Source: Vanessa cardui (lineage: Eukaryota > Arthropoda > Insecta > Lepidoptera > Nymphalidae). Taken from it: a DNA stretch of 64,000 nucleotides. Location: contig NC_061151.1 in NCBI RefSeq assembly GCF_905220365.1, positions 5,202,197 to 5,266,196 of the forward strand. The letters are read 5' to 3'. A program made the position numbers and the translations under genes. Every line of letters starts with the position of its first letter. Positions within the stretch are counted from its first letter, which is position 1. Below are positions 40,666-51,446 of the stretch, piece after piece. The notes beneath the pieces are model-generated. The model was not told the origin of the DNA and searched no databases. It saw nothing but the letters and a program-made list of their open reading frames with translations.

Positions 40666-40880
40666 ACAACATCATACACATTACTCTGATCCCAATGTAA
40701 GTAGCTAAAGCACTTGCGTTATGGAAAATTAGAAGTAATGACGGCACCACTAACACCCATACCGCAGACAACATAGAAAACTAATGAATTTTTCCTACAT
40801 CAAGTTGGCTGGGAATTCGAACCCAGGACCTAGGAGTGGCGAACCCATAAAATCTGGTGTACTTGACCACGGAGATCATT
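40666..40880 (-). mobile_element. SINE-V copy
   Basis: GACAACATCATACACATTAC, GAATTCGAACCCAGGACC, ACCACGGAGATCAT. Confidence 0.85.
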
Positions 40881-41311
40881 AATATCTGAAGTATAAAAAG
40901 AAATACCACTAAAAATGTTGAACATTAATACCGTCCAAAGAATTACGTCCCCTTAAGGGGCAAACCCTTCAGCCATGGATCCCAAAAGGAATACATTTTA
41001 TAAAAGTGCTCCTTTATTATTTAAGTTAGTTCAGATTTATGGTATGTTAGAAAAATCGTTTGAAATTTAGTTTAAATCACAGATGGCATACGAAAAATAC
41101 ATTACCTACGGAATTACGTATGAACTTCTTAGAAAAGCGTCGGAATGTTTTCTTTCCCTCTGGGGGATGAAAGGGTGAAGAATTGCGAATGTGACTCTAA
41201 GTTACGTAAGTTACATGAGTCGTAAACACATAGTGTAGTAATATTTAACATGCTTGTTTTATATTATTTTATAACTAATATTATGTTTATTTAAAGAACT
41301 ATGTACTTTTA
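40881..41311. other. No recognised feature
   Basis: Nothing supported. Confidence 0.45.
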
Positions 41312-41960
41312 TCATGTATATATAATAAAATTGGTCTGTTTATGATGTTAAAATAACAGCTTTTTAAAGGTTGCTGAGACGTCCCAGTGGTTAGAACGCG
41401 CATCTTAACCGATGATTGCGGGTTCAAATCCAAGCCACGACTATATATTTGTGCTTAATTTGTGTTTATAATTCATCTCGTGCTCGGCGGTGAAGGAAAA
41501 CATCGTGAGGAATCCTGTCTGTCCTGAATGTGTCTAATTTCACCGAAATTCTGCCTCATGTGCATTCCATCAAACCGCATTGGAACAGCGTAGTGGAATA
41601 TGTTCCAAACCCTCTCCTTAATGGAAGAGTGCTATCCCAGTAGTGGGAAATTTACAGGCTTTTACTTTGCTTTTACCTATTTTTTAAAGGTTATTTATTT
41701 TTTACCGTAAGACGATTTAGAGGTTTTCTTAAAAGAGGATGGAAAGGAGTTTCGATAGTGCTGATGCAAGGTCAAAAAATAAGCAAAGATAAAGTTATTT
41801 GACGCGGAAAAGCGAATGATTGCCGAGGTTTGTTCGGATGCGTACTTTAGAACCTTTGAAATTACAAATAAATTTAAAAAAAAATTGGTAGTTTGAAAAT
41901 TAAAACAAACTTGTGTTCATTTTTTCCTTTAGAATCTTACGAAGTCACGGACACAGCTCG
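41312..41960 (+). mobile_element. HelB Helitron split by SINE-M
   Basis: A|TCATGTATATATAATAAAAT start; after the SINE the sequence departs from other HelB copies but ends ACGGACACAGCTCG near 41957, a mutated CTAG terminus. Confidence 0.6.
41373..41680 (+). mobile_element. SINE-M copy (ACTTT-tail type) with TSD
   Basis: Exact 12-bp duplication TTTTTAAAGGTT (41361-41372, 41681-41692). CTCTCCTTAATGGAAGAG and TTTTACTTTGCTTTTACC tail place it with the copy at 37593. Confidence 0.9.
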
Positions 41961-42104
41961 CATAGAATAAATATATACGAGGTATCTTATTGCACATACA
42001 TTTCTTTTGTTTCCCTTAAATATCACCAAAACTTAAATATCTGCTTCAAACTTTAAACTTAATTATCAAAGACATTATATGTAAAATGCAATATGAATAA
42101 AAAA
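41961..42104. other. No recognised feature
   Basis: Nothing supported. Confidence 0.4.
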
Positions 42105-42363
42105 TTAAACAAAAAGAAAAACCAACTTCAAAGAAAACTAAAAAGTTAAAATAATAACGTATTCAAAATATTTTTTAGACTTTACCTGAGTTAAATGAAA
42201 TGAAAAATATTAGACTACTCACAAGTCGTATTACGATTATACAATATAGTTAAAATTATTCTTATATTTGGAGCCGGTGTCAGCCAAGAAAACCCTACAA
42301 TATATCTGGCCAAAAAAATACAGACGAATTTATAACCTCCTCCTGTTTAAAGTCGGTTAAAAA
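42105..42363. mobile_element. ACC repeat, compact copy, opposite orientation
   Basis: AAACAAAAAGAAAAACCAAC on the left, GGAGCCGGTGTCAGCC inside, ACAGACGAATTTATAACCTC and TAAAGTCGGTTA on the right. Confidence 0.7.
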
Positions 42364-42441
42364 TTAATCTAGTACAAAATATTTAAGACCTATAAATTAT
42401 TAGCCACCTGAAGTTGAGTCAGTATATTTGTTTTCAGTTTA

Positions 42442-42478
42442 AAACAAGCGGACATGAGGGGGACATGTCCGCTTGTTT
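42442..42478. repeat. Perfect hairpin, 15-bp stem, 7-nt loop
   Basis: AAACAAGCGGACATG (42442-42456) and CATGTCCGCTTGTTT (42464-42478) around AGGGGGA. GC-rich compared with its surroundings. No T run follows. Confidence 0.85.
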
Positions 42479-42692
42479 GTGGCTTTGCACTCCCTAAATA
42501 GTTGGAATTAATTTAGTTTGGCTTTTGTGAGTCCAAGACATCGGATTTGTTAACTTATTAAGCAGTCAAAATAACCAGAGATTTGCACAAATTAATGTTA
42601 ACTTTATTATGCAGCTTCGCACGCGTGGACGTAAGTTTTTTTTATATATTTACCCTTTATTTCTGTCCTTTTACCGAAATAAATAAATATTA

Positions 42693-42913
42693 GACAACAT
42701 CACATACATTACTCTGATCCCATTGTAAGTAGCTAAAGCACTTGTGTTATGGAAAATCAGAAGTAACGACGGCACCACAAACATCCCCGACCCAACTCAA
42801 CATAGAAAACTAATAAACCTTCTACATCGACTCGGCCGGGAATCGAACCCGGGACCTCAGAGCGGTGTACCCATGTAAACCGGTGTATACACCACTCGAC
42901 CGCAGAGGTCGTC
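42693..42913 (-). mobile_element. SINE-V copy
   Basis: Intact B-box region (GGGAATCGAACCCGGGACC on the plus strand), tail side AATAAATAAATATTAGACAA. Confidence 0.9.
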
Positions 42914-43274
42914 ATATCGAAATGTTTAACAACTGTCGTTTTATTCAACTTATTTCCACAAAACCTTAATAAATTATTTGCAGTGAAAACAGTACTCAAA
43001 ATCAATCAGAACAATTATTTATAAGAAAACCAAGGTTTTCTCTTTCCAAATAATATGTAATTAAGTATTGTCAATACAGTAAATCTTGAAATACAATAAA
43101 ACGTTGAATACGAATAAATATTGGAAGATTTATTGTTCCCTTGGGAAATTTTGAATTTTAAATTGACGAGAAAATTGGGTATTGGGTTCTCTTTGCCAAT
43201 GATTTTTACACAACTGCCCAAAGGAGTACAACATTTTCCAGAGTTATTTTATGTAAGTTTATTTATGCCACTAT
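42914..43274. other. No recognised feature
   Basis: Nothing supported. Confidence 0.45.
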
Positions 43275-43284
43275 AACATTTAAA

Positions 43285-43566
43285 TACAACAACAACAACA
43301 ACATTATGTAAAGATCCACTGCTGGTCTAAGACCTCCTCTATATTTGAGAAGGTTTGGAACAAATTCCACCACGCTGTTCCAATGTGGGTTGGTGGAATA
43401 CACATGTGACTAAATATCTTTGACTTTAGACACATGCTTCTTCACGATGTTTTCCTTCACCGCCGAGCACGAGATGAGTTATAAACACAAATTAAGCTTA
43501 CCTAGGTTTGAATCAGCAATCATCGGTTAAGATGCACGCGTTCTAACCACTGAGCTATCTCGGCTC
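43285..43566 (-). mobile_element. SINE-M copy with target-site duplication
   Basis: Exact AACATTTAAA at 43275-43284 and 43567-43576; tail (CAA)n at 43287-43303. Confidence 0.88.
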
Positions 43567-43576
43567 AACATTTAAA

Positions 43577-43875
43577 AGCCTAAACAAGTTTCTGGTACAG
43601 AATTTTTTGGTATATTGAACGCAACTTGTTTTCGTATTCGAAACAGTATTAAAGCCTGAAGCGACGGAAAATGTCGAAACGCCTTCGTCTCCCATTTTAA
43701 ATTACATTTTTGTCGTGAAACTCCTGGGAAACTATGTATCAGTGTAAACAAATCCGAAGATACCTAGAAATCCTCATCCACTATTCAGATGACAAGACTT
43801 TTCATGTAGGAAGCCTGATTAAATCAAAGTCAAAATATTATTCATTAAATTAGGCTCAAATAATTGAATCATAAA
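43577..43875. other. Mostly unassigned; LINE tail scrap
   Basis: 43823-43860 (AAATCAAAGTCAAAATATTA) is a reversed LINE tail of J1/J2 type. Confidence 0.35.
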
Positions 43876-44025
43876 GTTTGGAAGGTTTGGGTATTCCACC
43901 ACGCTATTCCAATGTAGTTATAAATCTAACAGATTTCGTCGTCGATCGTCACCATCATTGGGATGAATTACAAGCATAAATTCAAGCATGAGAAAATTTC
44001 GTAGTTCTTGCCTAAGTTCTTTCCA
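43876..44025 (-). mobile_element. SINE-M copy, old
   Basis: GGGTATTCCACCACGCTATT, GATGAATTACAAGCATAAAT, TTCTTGCCTAAGTT; strongly decayed. Confidence 0.6.
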
Positions 44026-44415
44026 TGTTGCATAATTTTTCATCAATTTATTTGTATACCATTATGACTTTAAATAATTTCTTTATCGTCTAAGGCTAAC
44101 AAAAATTGGGGAAACTTGCAAATGGTAAAATTGTTTCCATTAATTTTTTTAAAGATATTTTCAAATTTACTGATTAGAGAAGCGTCGTGGAATAATTAAA
44201 TCTTCTCCATAAAAAGAAAGACTGTGTGTCTACCACGGTAGAACGTTAACAGTCTCGTCACGTTGCATCCGAAAGCGTGACGCTTCGAAGTCACGGAGTG
44301 GGTACCACTAGCTACTTTTATAGGTATTACGGTGTACTAGACCAGAAGTACTAGGCACCAAATATTCCCCCAAAACAAAAAAGCTGTTCATTATTGTTGA
44401 ATCGTATCTATTTGA
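44026..44415. other. No recognised feature
   Basis: A mildly GC-richer patch at 44235-44310 has no frame. Confidence 0.4.
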
Positions 44416-44645
44416 AGACCTCAGAGGTCGAGTAATGTGTACACCGGTTTACATGGGTATGCCACTCCCGTGGTTCGATTCCTAGCCGAGTTCATGTAGA
44501 AAAAGTTCATTAGTTTTCTGTGTTGTTTTTGGTCTGGGTGTTTGTGGTGCCGTTGTTACTTTTGTTCGTCCATGACACAAGTGCTTTAGTTACTTACATT
44601 GGGTAATGTAATGTATGTGATGTTATCCAATATATATTTGTAGTT
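44416..44645 (+). mobile_element. SINE-V copy
   Basis: GACCTCAGAGGTCGAGTAAT head, GGTTCGATTCCTAGCCGAG, tail side ATGTATGTGATGTTATCCAA. Confidence 0.88.
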
Positions 44646-44844
44646 ATGATAATTTAAATAAAGACTACAAGCGAAGCAACCTTCCTATTTTAGTCATGTA
44701 GCAAATTATACATCACATTCATACGGTTTCAAATCAATCTGACGCTAATGTACATTTACTGTAACTATTAATTTGCGCTTGAAGAAATCTTACAAATAAT
44801 TTTAAATTAACCTACATGTTCCATCAAAGTTTTATTGATTTTAT

Positions 44845-45112
44845 TGCATACTATCGACCCAATCAGGCTTCGCACGGGTGCAATACTCATACTAAATATA
44901 CTACTACATTGTTTATTTACAACATCACATTAGAAACCTCTAAAATTATCAGTGTTTCTTTTTTATATTGTCCATGTATTATACACAAAAACCTTCCTCT
45001 CGAATCACTCTATCTAATAAAAAAACCGCATCAAGATCCGTAGTATAATTTTAAAGATCTAAGCATACATAGGGACATACAGTAAGGGACTTTGTTTTAT
45101 ATTATGTATTTA
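44845..45112 (-). mobile_element. HelA copy
   Basis: CGACCCAATCAGGCTTCGCA, TGCAATACTCATACTAAAT, ATCACATTAGAAACCTC, AAACCGCATCAAGATCCG. Confidence 0.82.
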
Positions 45113-45497
45113 ATGGTATGAAACGTTTGATCATGAGGTCAATTTCAAAAAGTCCATATTTTGTATCTACGATATGCAGAGACAAAGCATTAATACCTTT
45201 TTTTCCTCTGTTTGTCAAACGATTTTCTTTTTGTCCGTTCGATGGCTATTGAAGCTTGAGCTTTAGTGTTACCATAAATAAAAATGAAAATTCGAATTTC
45301 AAAACAACTAACTGACACAGATTGTTGTTCTCAGTGTCCTGGATTTCCAAATGTCCTCAAAGTATCAACAATAATTTATAAACGACTTATGTTAATATAT
45401 GATTTCACTTGTTGTTTGAGTTTTGCATACCGCCAAGCAGCACAGCAGTACATGGTACTGCTATATCCGGTTTGAAGAATGAGCCGGATTCAGATTT
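45113..45497. other. No recognised feature
   Basis: Nothing supported. Confidence 0.45.
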
Positions 45498-45789
45498 CTT
45501 GGTGGTAGGGCTTTGTGCAAGCCCGCCTGGATAGGTACCACCCACTCATCAGTTATTCGACCGTCAAATAATAGTACTCAGTATTGTTGTGTTCCGGTTT
45601 AAAGGGTGAGTAAACCAGTGTGACTACAGGCACAAGGGACATAGCATCTTAGTTCCCAAGATTGGTGGCACATTGACGATGTAGGGAATAGTTAATATTT
45701 CTTACAGCGTCTTTGTCTTTGGGTGATGGTAACCACTTACCATGAGGTGGCCCATATTGTCGTCCACCAACCTATACCATAAAAAAATA
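45498..45789 (+). mobile_element. R6 copy
   Basis: TTCTTGGTGGTAGGGCTTTG to CCAACCTATACCATAAAAAA. Confidence 0.88.
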
Positions 45790-45809
45790 ACAGGCTCAAT
45801 TGATATACA

Positions 45810-45945
45810 TCATCGTTCCCAAGGTTGGTAGTGCATTGGTGATGTATAGAATTGTTAATATTTGTATCAGTACCAATTTATATGGACTGTGGTGACTTTC
45901 CATCAAGTGGCTTATATTCCCAGTCAACTATCACTATCATAAGAA
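45810..45945 (+). mobile_element. R6 3'-half fragment in tandem
   Basis: GTTCCCAAGGTTGGTAGTGC, GTGGTGACTTTCCATCAAGT, CTATCACTATCATAAGAAAA; an older copy right after the previous one. Confidence 0.65.
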
Positions 45946-46054
45946 AAAAACATGGTGGGCGTAATTTTTTTATGATATATATTGTGGCACTCTCTGTGCC
46001 ATCATGCCATGCGGTAAGTTGTTACCATCGCTCATGACGCTGAAAGAAACCCTT

Positions 46055-46110
46055 GTCCCTTGTGCCTGTAGTTACACTGGCTCACTCATCCTTCAAACCG
46101 GTACAAATAC
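46055..46110 (-). mobile_element. R6 fragment
   Basis: CTTGTGCCTGTAGTTACACT and CTCATCCTTCAAACCGG. Confidence 0.65.
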
Positions 46111-46199
46111 TGTCTGTTGAAACGGTCTAGTATAAAGCCCAAGAGAAATCGATTTTTTTTTTACAAAAACTAAGATTTCTCGAAATTCTGCCACATACA

Positions 46200-46430
46200 T
46201 CAAATCAAATCAAATCAAAATCAAAACTTTATTTAAGTAGGCTTTTACAAGCATTTTAGAATCGTCATTTTCAATTAAGTAAAGCTACCACCGGTTCGGA
46301 AAGTAGAAGAACCGGCAAGAAACACAGTAGTTACTCTTTTTCAACATTTAAAAAATACAAAGTCATGTTTGTTAAATATAATTATTTAAATTAATATATC
46401 CTACTTGGAAGTCAACAGGTCAGGTCAGGA
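46200..46430 (-). mobile_element. J1 3'UTR copy
   Basis: Tail CAAATCAAATCAAATCAAAA at the left; a 16-bp deletion removes GATTCTACCGA; AACAGGTCAGGTCAGG duplication at the right edge. Confidence 0.85.
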
Positions 46431-46714
46431 AGTCAACTAACCGGCTGTTGAATATACATATGTTTATCCAACAGCCCGTTAGTAAATAAAGTTAAGCTAT
46501 AGAATGTTTGCGGGTGAGCTATATATATTTGAGGTTTTATATTTATAATCGCAATAGCAGACTTTATCTCTATTACACACTCCAAGAATATTCTACTGTA
46601 AACTAATGTAACACAATATTCCTTATATACTAGCATCCGCCTGGCTTCGATGGAGCGCCATGTTGGTACTAAATATTCTACATAACATATTTCTATACAA
46701 TGTTGACCGATTTA
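46431..46714. other. No recognised feature
   Basis: Nothing supported. Confidence 0.45.
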
Positions 46715-46850
46715 TATAAGATTTTAAATTAAAAATGGTTATTTTTATTATTACAGTTATAAATTACGGGTTATATCATTCTCGTGAACATCAGTAGATA
46801 ATGTCGAAATATCGAGCTCCACCGAACAAAAACAAAAAAAAATGGTATTT
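46715..46850. repeat. FB2 fold-back repeat, diverged copy
   Basis: GATTTTAAATTAAAAATGGT, TTATAAATTACGGGTTATAT, ATGTCGAAATATCGAGCTCC and AAAAAAAAATGGTATTTT align with 53355-53520. Arms here are poorly complementary. Confidence 0.5.
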
Positions 46851-47054
46851 TTCAGTCAGTTTAGCCGATTTTTCAGTCACTTCAGAGCCATATCAGTGTA
46901 TACTAAATGCACAATATATTTAAGGTTCTTAATTGGATACGTTATGTTTATTCCCGAGTATCATAAATTATATACATATCATAACGTTTTTTTTATTAAT
47001 ATGGTGCTTTCGTGTGACGCTAGATTCATTAATATTCTAGTTTTATTATTAAAC

Positions 47055-47790
47055 TAACGCTTCGCCCTGCTTCGCGCTGATGCTAAACGTATAGTACGAC
47101 ACAAATTAGATGTAGCATCGGAAAATGAAATGGAATGAGAATAAAGCCGATTACTGCCGATTTACATAAACAATTGTAATAGCTTCCTATAGCGCCATTC
47201 GACGCTATTCGACGCTATAGATTCTTGCGTCAGAGAAAGCAAGTGCATGTAAATCGACGTGTCAAATTGACGAATATAAGTCATATGATATTACAAGATA
47301 TTACGTTTGTGTAAAGATCATGTTCACATAAGAAATAAATATTAATAATTTGGGATAGCGTACTTAATTCGGATGCGATCAGTTTTACAAATTTTGCAGA
47401 TGCTACATCTAAGTTGTGTCGTACTATACTACAGAATGTCTTTATATACAACGTAAACGGCTTTTTCAGTCGATAGACAATACAAATGGTTATATCTCTG
47501 CGATTTAAATCTGTAATATCTTCGAAAGTATTAATTTAAATTAAATGCCGTAGAGAGCCATATTGTTCTATATTAAATGCAAAATCTAATAAAGTTACTT
47601 AATAACATAAGAAATATTGCTGTGTTATAGATGTCCACTACTGGATATTGGGTACATATATAATGGGTTATCCCAAAGATATAGACATATACTATCACTG
47701 TAGTACATTATTTTGTGCCATTTAAGCGCAAAAACTGTGTTTATCATCACATTAAATTATGTAGTGATATAACGATACAAGAAACTATCT
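47055..47790 (-). mobile_element. HelA copy split by a MITE
   Basis: ACGCTTCGCCCTGCTTCGCG and GCTGATGCTAAACG on the left, then after the MITE CTACAGAATGTCTTTATATA, TGTAATATCTTCGAAAG and TTAAGCGCAAAAACTGTG. Confidence 0.75.
47094..47424. mobile_element. TIR MITE with TATA duplication
   Basis: GTACGACACAAATTAGATGT on the left and, reversed, GTACGACACAACTTAGATGT on the right, both continuing AGCATC (one mismatch in 26). TATA stands at 47090-47093 and 47425-47428, once in uninterrupted HelA. 331 bp, no frame; the interior repeats ATTCGACGCTATTCGACGCT. TIRs plus a TA-type duplication suggest a Tc1/mariner-like origin. Confidence 0.8.
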
Positions 47791-47894
47791 TTCAAAGATT
47801 ATCCTTGTAGTAATAATAATTCCTTATTTACATTAACCAATTCAATTATTTGTGGTACATGACCACGATTTTTCGATATAGTATAAACAGAAAA

Positions 47895-48081
47895 CGACCT
47901 CTGTGTAGTAGTGTGTACACCGGTTTTACGTACGCTACTCCGAGGTCCCGGGTTCGATTCCCGGCCGAGTCGATGCCGAAAAAGTTCATAAGTTTTATAT
48001 ATTGACTTGGGTGCTGTTTGTGGTACCGTCGTTACTTCTTATATTCCATAACGCAAATGTCATGGACGTTGTCCAATATTA
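47895..48081 (+). mobile_element. SINE-V copy, 3'-shortened
   Basis: CGACCTCTGTGTAGTAGTGT head, GGGTTCGATTCCCGGCCGAG intact, tail side deleted before GTTGTCCAATATT. Confidence 0.85.
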
Positions 48082-48207
48082 AAAAAAAAAAAACAATATC
48101 TGCCTTGCTTTTTTTATCCAATGAAATATAAATATTTGTCAACCAATTGACTTCATACTGTGCTAATTCAACTCCACACGATGTTTTTCCACGCGTTTAT
48201 CAAATAC

Positions 48208-48775
48208 TAGCGACCTGCCCCGTCTTCGCACGGTTGCAATGCTGATACTAAATATACTACAGAATGTCATAAAACGTTCACAGCTTTTTAGTCATTAGAC
48301 AACACAAACCGTCATGTCTTACGACATCACTTTAGAAACCAAAATTAGCTGTGTTTCTCTATTATATTGTGCATGTATTATACATATAGCCCTTCCTCTG
48401 GAATCAATCTATCTATTATAATAACAACATACAACAACAACAGCCTGTAAATTTCCCACCGCTGTTCTAAGGCCTACTCTCCCTTTGAAGTTAAGTTTTT
48501 GGAACATATTCTACAACGCTGTTCCAATGCAGGTTGGTGGAATGCACATGTGGCAGAAGTTATATGAAATTAGACACATGAAGGTTTCCTCACGAGAGTT
48601 TCCTTCACCGTCGAACACGAGATGAATTATAAACACAAATTAAGCACATGAATGAAATGGTACAAGATGCACGAGTTCTGACCACTGAGGTATCTCGGCT
48701 GTTGTTGCTATTATAAAAAACCACATCCAAATCCGTTGCGTAATTTTTTTATTTTATACTATGCAATGACTAGCT
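48208..48775 (-). mobile_element. HelA copy split by SINE-M
   Basis: ACTAGCGACCTGCCCCGTCT, TACAGAATGTCATAAAACG, CTTCCTCTGGAATCAATCT, then SINE-M, then AACCACATCCAAATCCGTTG and TTTTATACTATGCAATGA. Confidence 0.82.
48422..48707 (-). mobile_element. SINE-M copy with target-site duplication
   Basis: CTATTATAA at 48413-48421 and 48708-48716. Unusually, GTTGTTG also follows the head (48700-48707). Confidence 0.85.
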
Positions 48776-48977
48776 ACCCTAGTTGCTTTCTAGTTCGTAT
48801 CCGGCGTGAAAAGTTGGAATTCTCTGCTTTACTCCAATATAATGCGCATGTATTATGCAAATAAAGCTTCCTCTCGAATCACTCTGCTTATTGATGAAAA
48901 CCGCATTAAAATTCGTTGCGTAGTTTAAAAGTACCAAGAGAATACATGGCGAAAACGATTTTGTTTTATATTATGTC
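48774..48977 (-). mobile_element. HelA copy in tandem
   Basis: A second ACTAGCTACC terminus begins where the preceding copy ends; CTTCCTCTCGAATCACTCTG and AAAATTCGTTGCGTAG follow. Confidence 0.7.
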
Positions 48978-49275
48978 AACAACAGCCTGTAAATTTCCCA
49001 CAGATGGGCTAAGGCCTCCTCTCCCTTTGAGGAGATTGTTTGCAACATATTCCAACACACTGTTCCAATGCGGGTTGGTGGAATACACACGTGGCAGAAT
49101 TTCTATGAAATTAGACACATGTAGGTTTCCTCACGATGTTTTCCTTCACCACCGATCACGAGATGAATTAACACAAATTAAGTACATGAATATTCATTGG
49201 TGCTTGCCTGGGTTTGAACTCGCAATCATCGGTTAACATGCAAGCGTTCTAATCAATGGGCCATCTCGTCTGTTA
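48978..49275 (-). mobile_element. SINE-M copy with target-site duplication
   Basis: Exact 13-bp TTTATATTATGTC at 48965-48977 and 49276-49288, inside the HelA terminal sequence. Confidence 0.92.
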
Positions 49276-49288
49276 TTTATATTATGTC

Positions 49289-49535
49289 GAAATTATATTT
49301 CGAAAACTATTATTTCGAAATACAAATGTAAACTCAATAATTCTCTACATAATTCAAATTATTTGATAAGGGTTTAATCCTTTGTGGCATTTCAATGAAA
49401 TTAAAATTTCCCTTTTTTTTAGTCATGTGTTATTGTCGTTCGGTAAGCATTTTTAAATTAAGGTATTATTCGTATATAGATTTCGTCTATTTGAACTATT
49501 TTGGTCAGCATTTTTCTATGAACATTATCTCGAAA
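49289..49535. other. No recognised feature
   Basis: Nothing supported. Confidence 0.4.
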
Positions 49536-49837
49536 TTTTTTTTTTATCGAAGAGGTTGGCGGACGAGCATATCGGCCACCTGATTGTATGTGGTCACCAT
49601 CACCTATAGACAATGACGCTGTAAGAAATATTACTTATTCCTTACACCGTCAATGTGCCAACCAACCTTGGGAACTAAGATGCTATGTCCCTTGTGCCTG
49701 TAGTAACACTGGCTCACTCACCCCTCAAACCGGAACACAACAATACTGAGTACTGTTATTTGGCGGTAGAATAACTGATGAGTGGGTGGTACCTACCCAG
49801 CTTGTACCCGGCTTGCACAAAGCCTTACCACCAAGTA
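49536..49837 (-). mobile_element. R6 copy
   Basis: T run then GGTTGGCGGACGAGCATATC to CCTTACCACCAAGTA; small duplication CAGCTTGTACCCGGCTTG near the 5' end. Confidence 0.87.
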
Positions 49838-50318
49838 AAAATATATATATAAAAAATTATCTCTTCATGATATTAAACTTAGTTGCGATTAATTAACAAA
49901 ACAATTCCAATTACTATATTTCATCAATAATTCCAGGTCTCTTTACCTTATTATTCTCGACGATATTATTATCGTCAAAACATTCTATTCTCCTCTACAG
50001 CTGGAACCAAATCTCTTTAAGAACAAGCCACTAAACTTGATCGTTTTCATCACCTTCATCATCATCATTATCATCATCTTCCATGCTCTCCCACTATTAT
50101 ACCTCGATCTACCAAACACACAATACGGAACTTTTTCTTTATCATCAACGTTTCAATTATCACCAAAATCGTGGTCATTATCTTCCAAGCTTCTCCACAG
50201 TTGGATCTTGGTCACTCGAAAACTACGCCACTGAGCTCGTTCTTTATCCGTTATTATCTCTCAAAAGTCATTATGAACTACTTATCATCGCGCTTGTTCT
50301 GAGAAAATATTTTCTTAT
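49838..50318. other. Unassigned, CT/CAT-rich, vaguely repetitive
   Basis: CTACAGCTGGAACCAAATCT and CCACAGTTGGATCTTGGTCA, about 200 bp apart, are each followed by similar AA.CACTAAACT/GCCACTGAGCT words. The overlapping 65- and 83-codon frames are low-complexity and not convincing as genes. Confidence 0.35.
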
Positions 50319-50578
50319 ACAACAACAGCTTTGAGGTGAAGGTTTGGAACATATTCCATCACGCTGTTCCACGCTGTGGGTTGGTGGAATACACATGTGG
50401 CAGAATTTCTATGAAATTTGTCACATGCAGGTTTCCTCACGATGTTTTCCTTCACCGCTGAGCACGAGATGAATTATAAAGACAAATTAAGCACATGAAT
50501 CAGCGGTGCTTGCCTGAGTTTGAACCCGCAATCATCGGTTAAGTGGCACGCGTTCTAACCACTGGGCCATCTCGACTC
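50319..50578 (-). mobile_element. SINE-M copy, tail region deleted
   Basis: ACAACAACAGC is followed directly by TTTGAGGTGAAGGTTTGG; CACGCTGTTCCACGCTGTGG is a local duplication. Head complete. Confidence 0.88.
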
Positions 50579-50702
50579 TTTTTTAAATAATGAATTTTCT
50601 TATAATAACCCAGAATTAATTTCACGGAATGCGAAACAAATGTCCTTAATAATATCTGGTTAACTAAATAAACAAATTAGAATACAATAAGTAATACTGA
50701 GT

Positions 50703-50905
50703 GCAGGGCTTTGTGCATTCAAACTGGAACATAGCAATACATAGTATTGCTGTATTCCAGTTTGAAAGGATATAAACATCTTATTTCCCAAGATTGTTGG
50801 CGCATTGGCAATATAACGAAAGGTTACTTTCTCCCAACAATAATCTCCATGGGCAGTGTTGATAGCATCAGGTGGTCCATTAGTTCATGCATTTATCCAT
50901 TAAAT
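50703..50905 (+). mobile_element. R6 copy, old
   Basis: CAGGGCTTTGTGCATTCAAA, GCTGTATTCCAGTTTGAAAG, CCAAGATTGTTGGCGCATTG, CATCAGGTGGTCCATTAG; CCGGTTTG region duplicated. Confidence 0.65.
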
Positions 50906-51417
50906 TAAAAAAAATGACACTCTCCCAGATCAGAATACGTGATCGTCCATCGATATAATTCCATTTAATTGAACTGCGCTAATCTCCATTTATTCGTTAA
51001 ATCCAAAATCAAATACTGGAAATAATCGAACGTGAAAGTTTGAACTGGATTTTTTCAATCGCTTTTAAACTAAATTGGTATCGAATGTTGAACTAAACTG
51101 ACCCGTCTTCAAACTATCCTCAAATGTATTTGAATAAAAGAAATTTCAATGTTCAGACCGAATTGTTCTGACAAAGTATTTTCAACTAACTTTAAATACA
51201 CCGATAAATTCAACTCTTTAGAAGTGAGCGAGTCCAAGTGTCGCTGTTAAAACAAAATTTGGAGAATCTTCCAACATGACTTTTCTCATATTTTTCCGAT
51301 TAATATGATGAATAGTTATGGAAAATGGTTTTGAAATAAATCAAAACGGTTCATATTTCGAATACTACAAAAAAATGCGGGACATTCATGGGGTCTAATC
51401 GATAGGTATTGGTGTCG
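50906..51417. other. No recognised feature
   Basis: Nothing supported. Confidence 0.45.
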
Positions 51418-51446
51418 GATCCTGTGGTCCTCGTGACCACAGGATC
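51418..51446. repeat. Perfect hairpin, 12-bp stem, 5-nt loop
   Basis: GATCCTGTGGTC (51418-51429), loop CTCGT, GACCACAGGATC (51435-51446). A related GATCCTGTGATCGATGACCA occurs at 54139-54158. Confidence 0.85.

Noticed and set aside
48916..49236. A 106-codon plus-strand frame, and similar 80-100 codon frames at 11831, 23925, 37640, 52601, 54549 and 59894.
   Set aside because: All lie within SINE-M copies and are read through non-coding SINE sequence.
50037..50334. Two overlapping plus-strand frames in CT/CAT-rich DNA that might be an exon.
   Set aside because: Low complexity, no recognisable domain, no convincing splice sites.
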